Shown one piece after another: positions 63,976-64,000 of a DNA stretch of 64,000 bases. The stretch spans positions 62,001 through 126,000 of the forward strand of contig NZ_JAENIM010000009.1 of NCBI RefSeq assembly GCF_016595495.1. Reading direction: 5' to 3'. The DNA comes from Persicirhabdus sediminis. Its GTDB lineage: Bacteria; Verrucomicrobiota; Verrucomicrobiia; Verrucomicrobiales; Akkermansiaceae. The notes beneath the pieces are model-generated. The model did not search any database and was not told the DNA's origin. It saw only the letters and a list, made by a program, of their open reading frames with translations. Position 1 is the first letter of the stretch, and each line of letters opens with the position of its first letter. The translations under genes and the position numbers were made by a program.

Positions 63976-64000
63976 ATAATCTTCATGAAGGCTTCGGTTT

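Overview
The window reads as chromosomal DNA of a marine-type member of the Verrucomicrobiota (Rubritalea/Akkermansiaceae-like; inferred, not proven). Pointers are a protein ending in a PEP-CTERM signal with a four-arginine tail, secreted sulfatases, a fused CcoNO cbb3 oxidase, start codons that almost never have a Shine-Dalgarno sequence, and unusually frequent CTAG and CAGCTGG words. Almost every gene is intact and tightly packed.

Layout. 1-3212: a chemotaxis-like phosphorelay (PAS/Hpt/CheA-type kinase cut by the window edge, response regulator, CheX phosphatase, unknown fourth gene). 3323-4815: YceK-like lipoprotein and Ca2+/Na+ antiporter. 5190-11155: complete cbb3 oxidase locus (CcoS-like, fused CcoNO, CcoQ, monoheme CcoP, CcoG, a CcoH-position small membrane protein, SafE-type maturation protein), including two small genes of under 60 codons. 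11152-17668: RDD protein and an RND tripartite efflux pump. 17879-27681: RppH-like Nudix hydrolase, a LacI regulator divergent from a sulfatase-fold protein that has lost its catalytic residues, a KH-R3H/thioesterase/FAD-dehydrogenase operon, HAD phosphatase, eukaryote-type UDP-glucose pyrophosphorylase, PAS-AraC regulator. 27806-32972: xylose operon (xylA, eukaryote-type xylulokinase, TIM-barrel isomerase, Gfo/Idh/MocA dehydrogenase). 33085-38495: maltose acetyltransferase, secreted proteins, M23 peptidase, zinc-ribbon Ser/Thr kinase, RlmN. 38991-44535: PEP-CTERM protein, membrane protein, intact sulfatase, RNase R. 44610-48439: probable glutamine/glutamate scavenging set (GltS, exported glutaminase, DcaP-like porin). 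48600-60924: unknown membrane-anchored protein, LysS, FmdB, L,D-transpeptidase, a 0.85-kb intergenic tandem repeat array, beta-helix protein, HrpB, HAD phosphatase, VC0807-like membrane protein, GspG-like pseudopilin.

61016-63838 is an accessory, defence-flavoured island on the minus strand: a NucS-like PD-(D/E)XK nuclease with a C-terminal PUA/EVE-like region, and a wrecked type I restriction locus. Only the start of hsdR and the last ~33 codons of hsdS remain, followed 6 bases later by an intact DUF3800 gene that overlaps by 4 bases a small basic protein with a possible RNase-toxin-like fold. This surviving two-gene pair is the best candidate here for an undescribed system.

The xylose operon is probably controlled by the divergent PAS-AraC protein, the sulfatase-like gene by the divergent LacI protein, and maa by a promoter lying inside a terminator hairpin. 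No tRNA, rRNA, CRISPR array or complete insertion sequence was seen.
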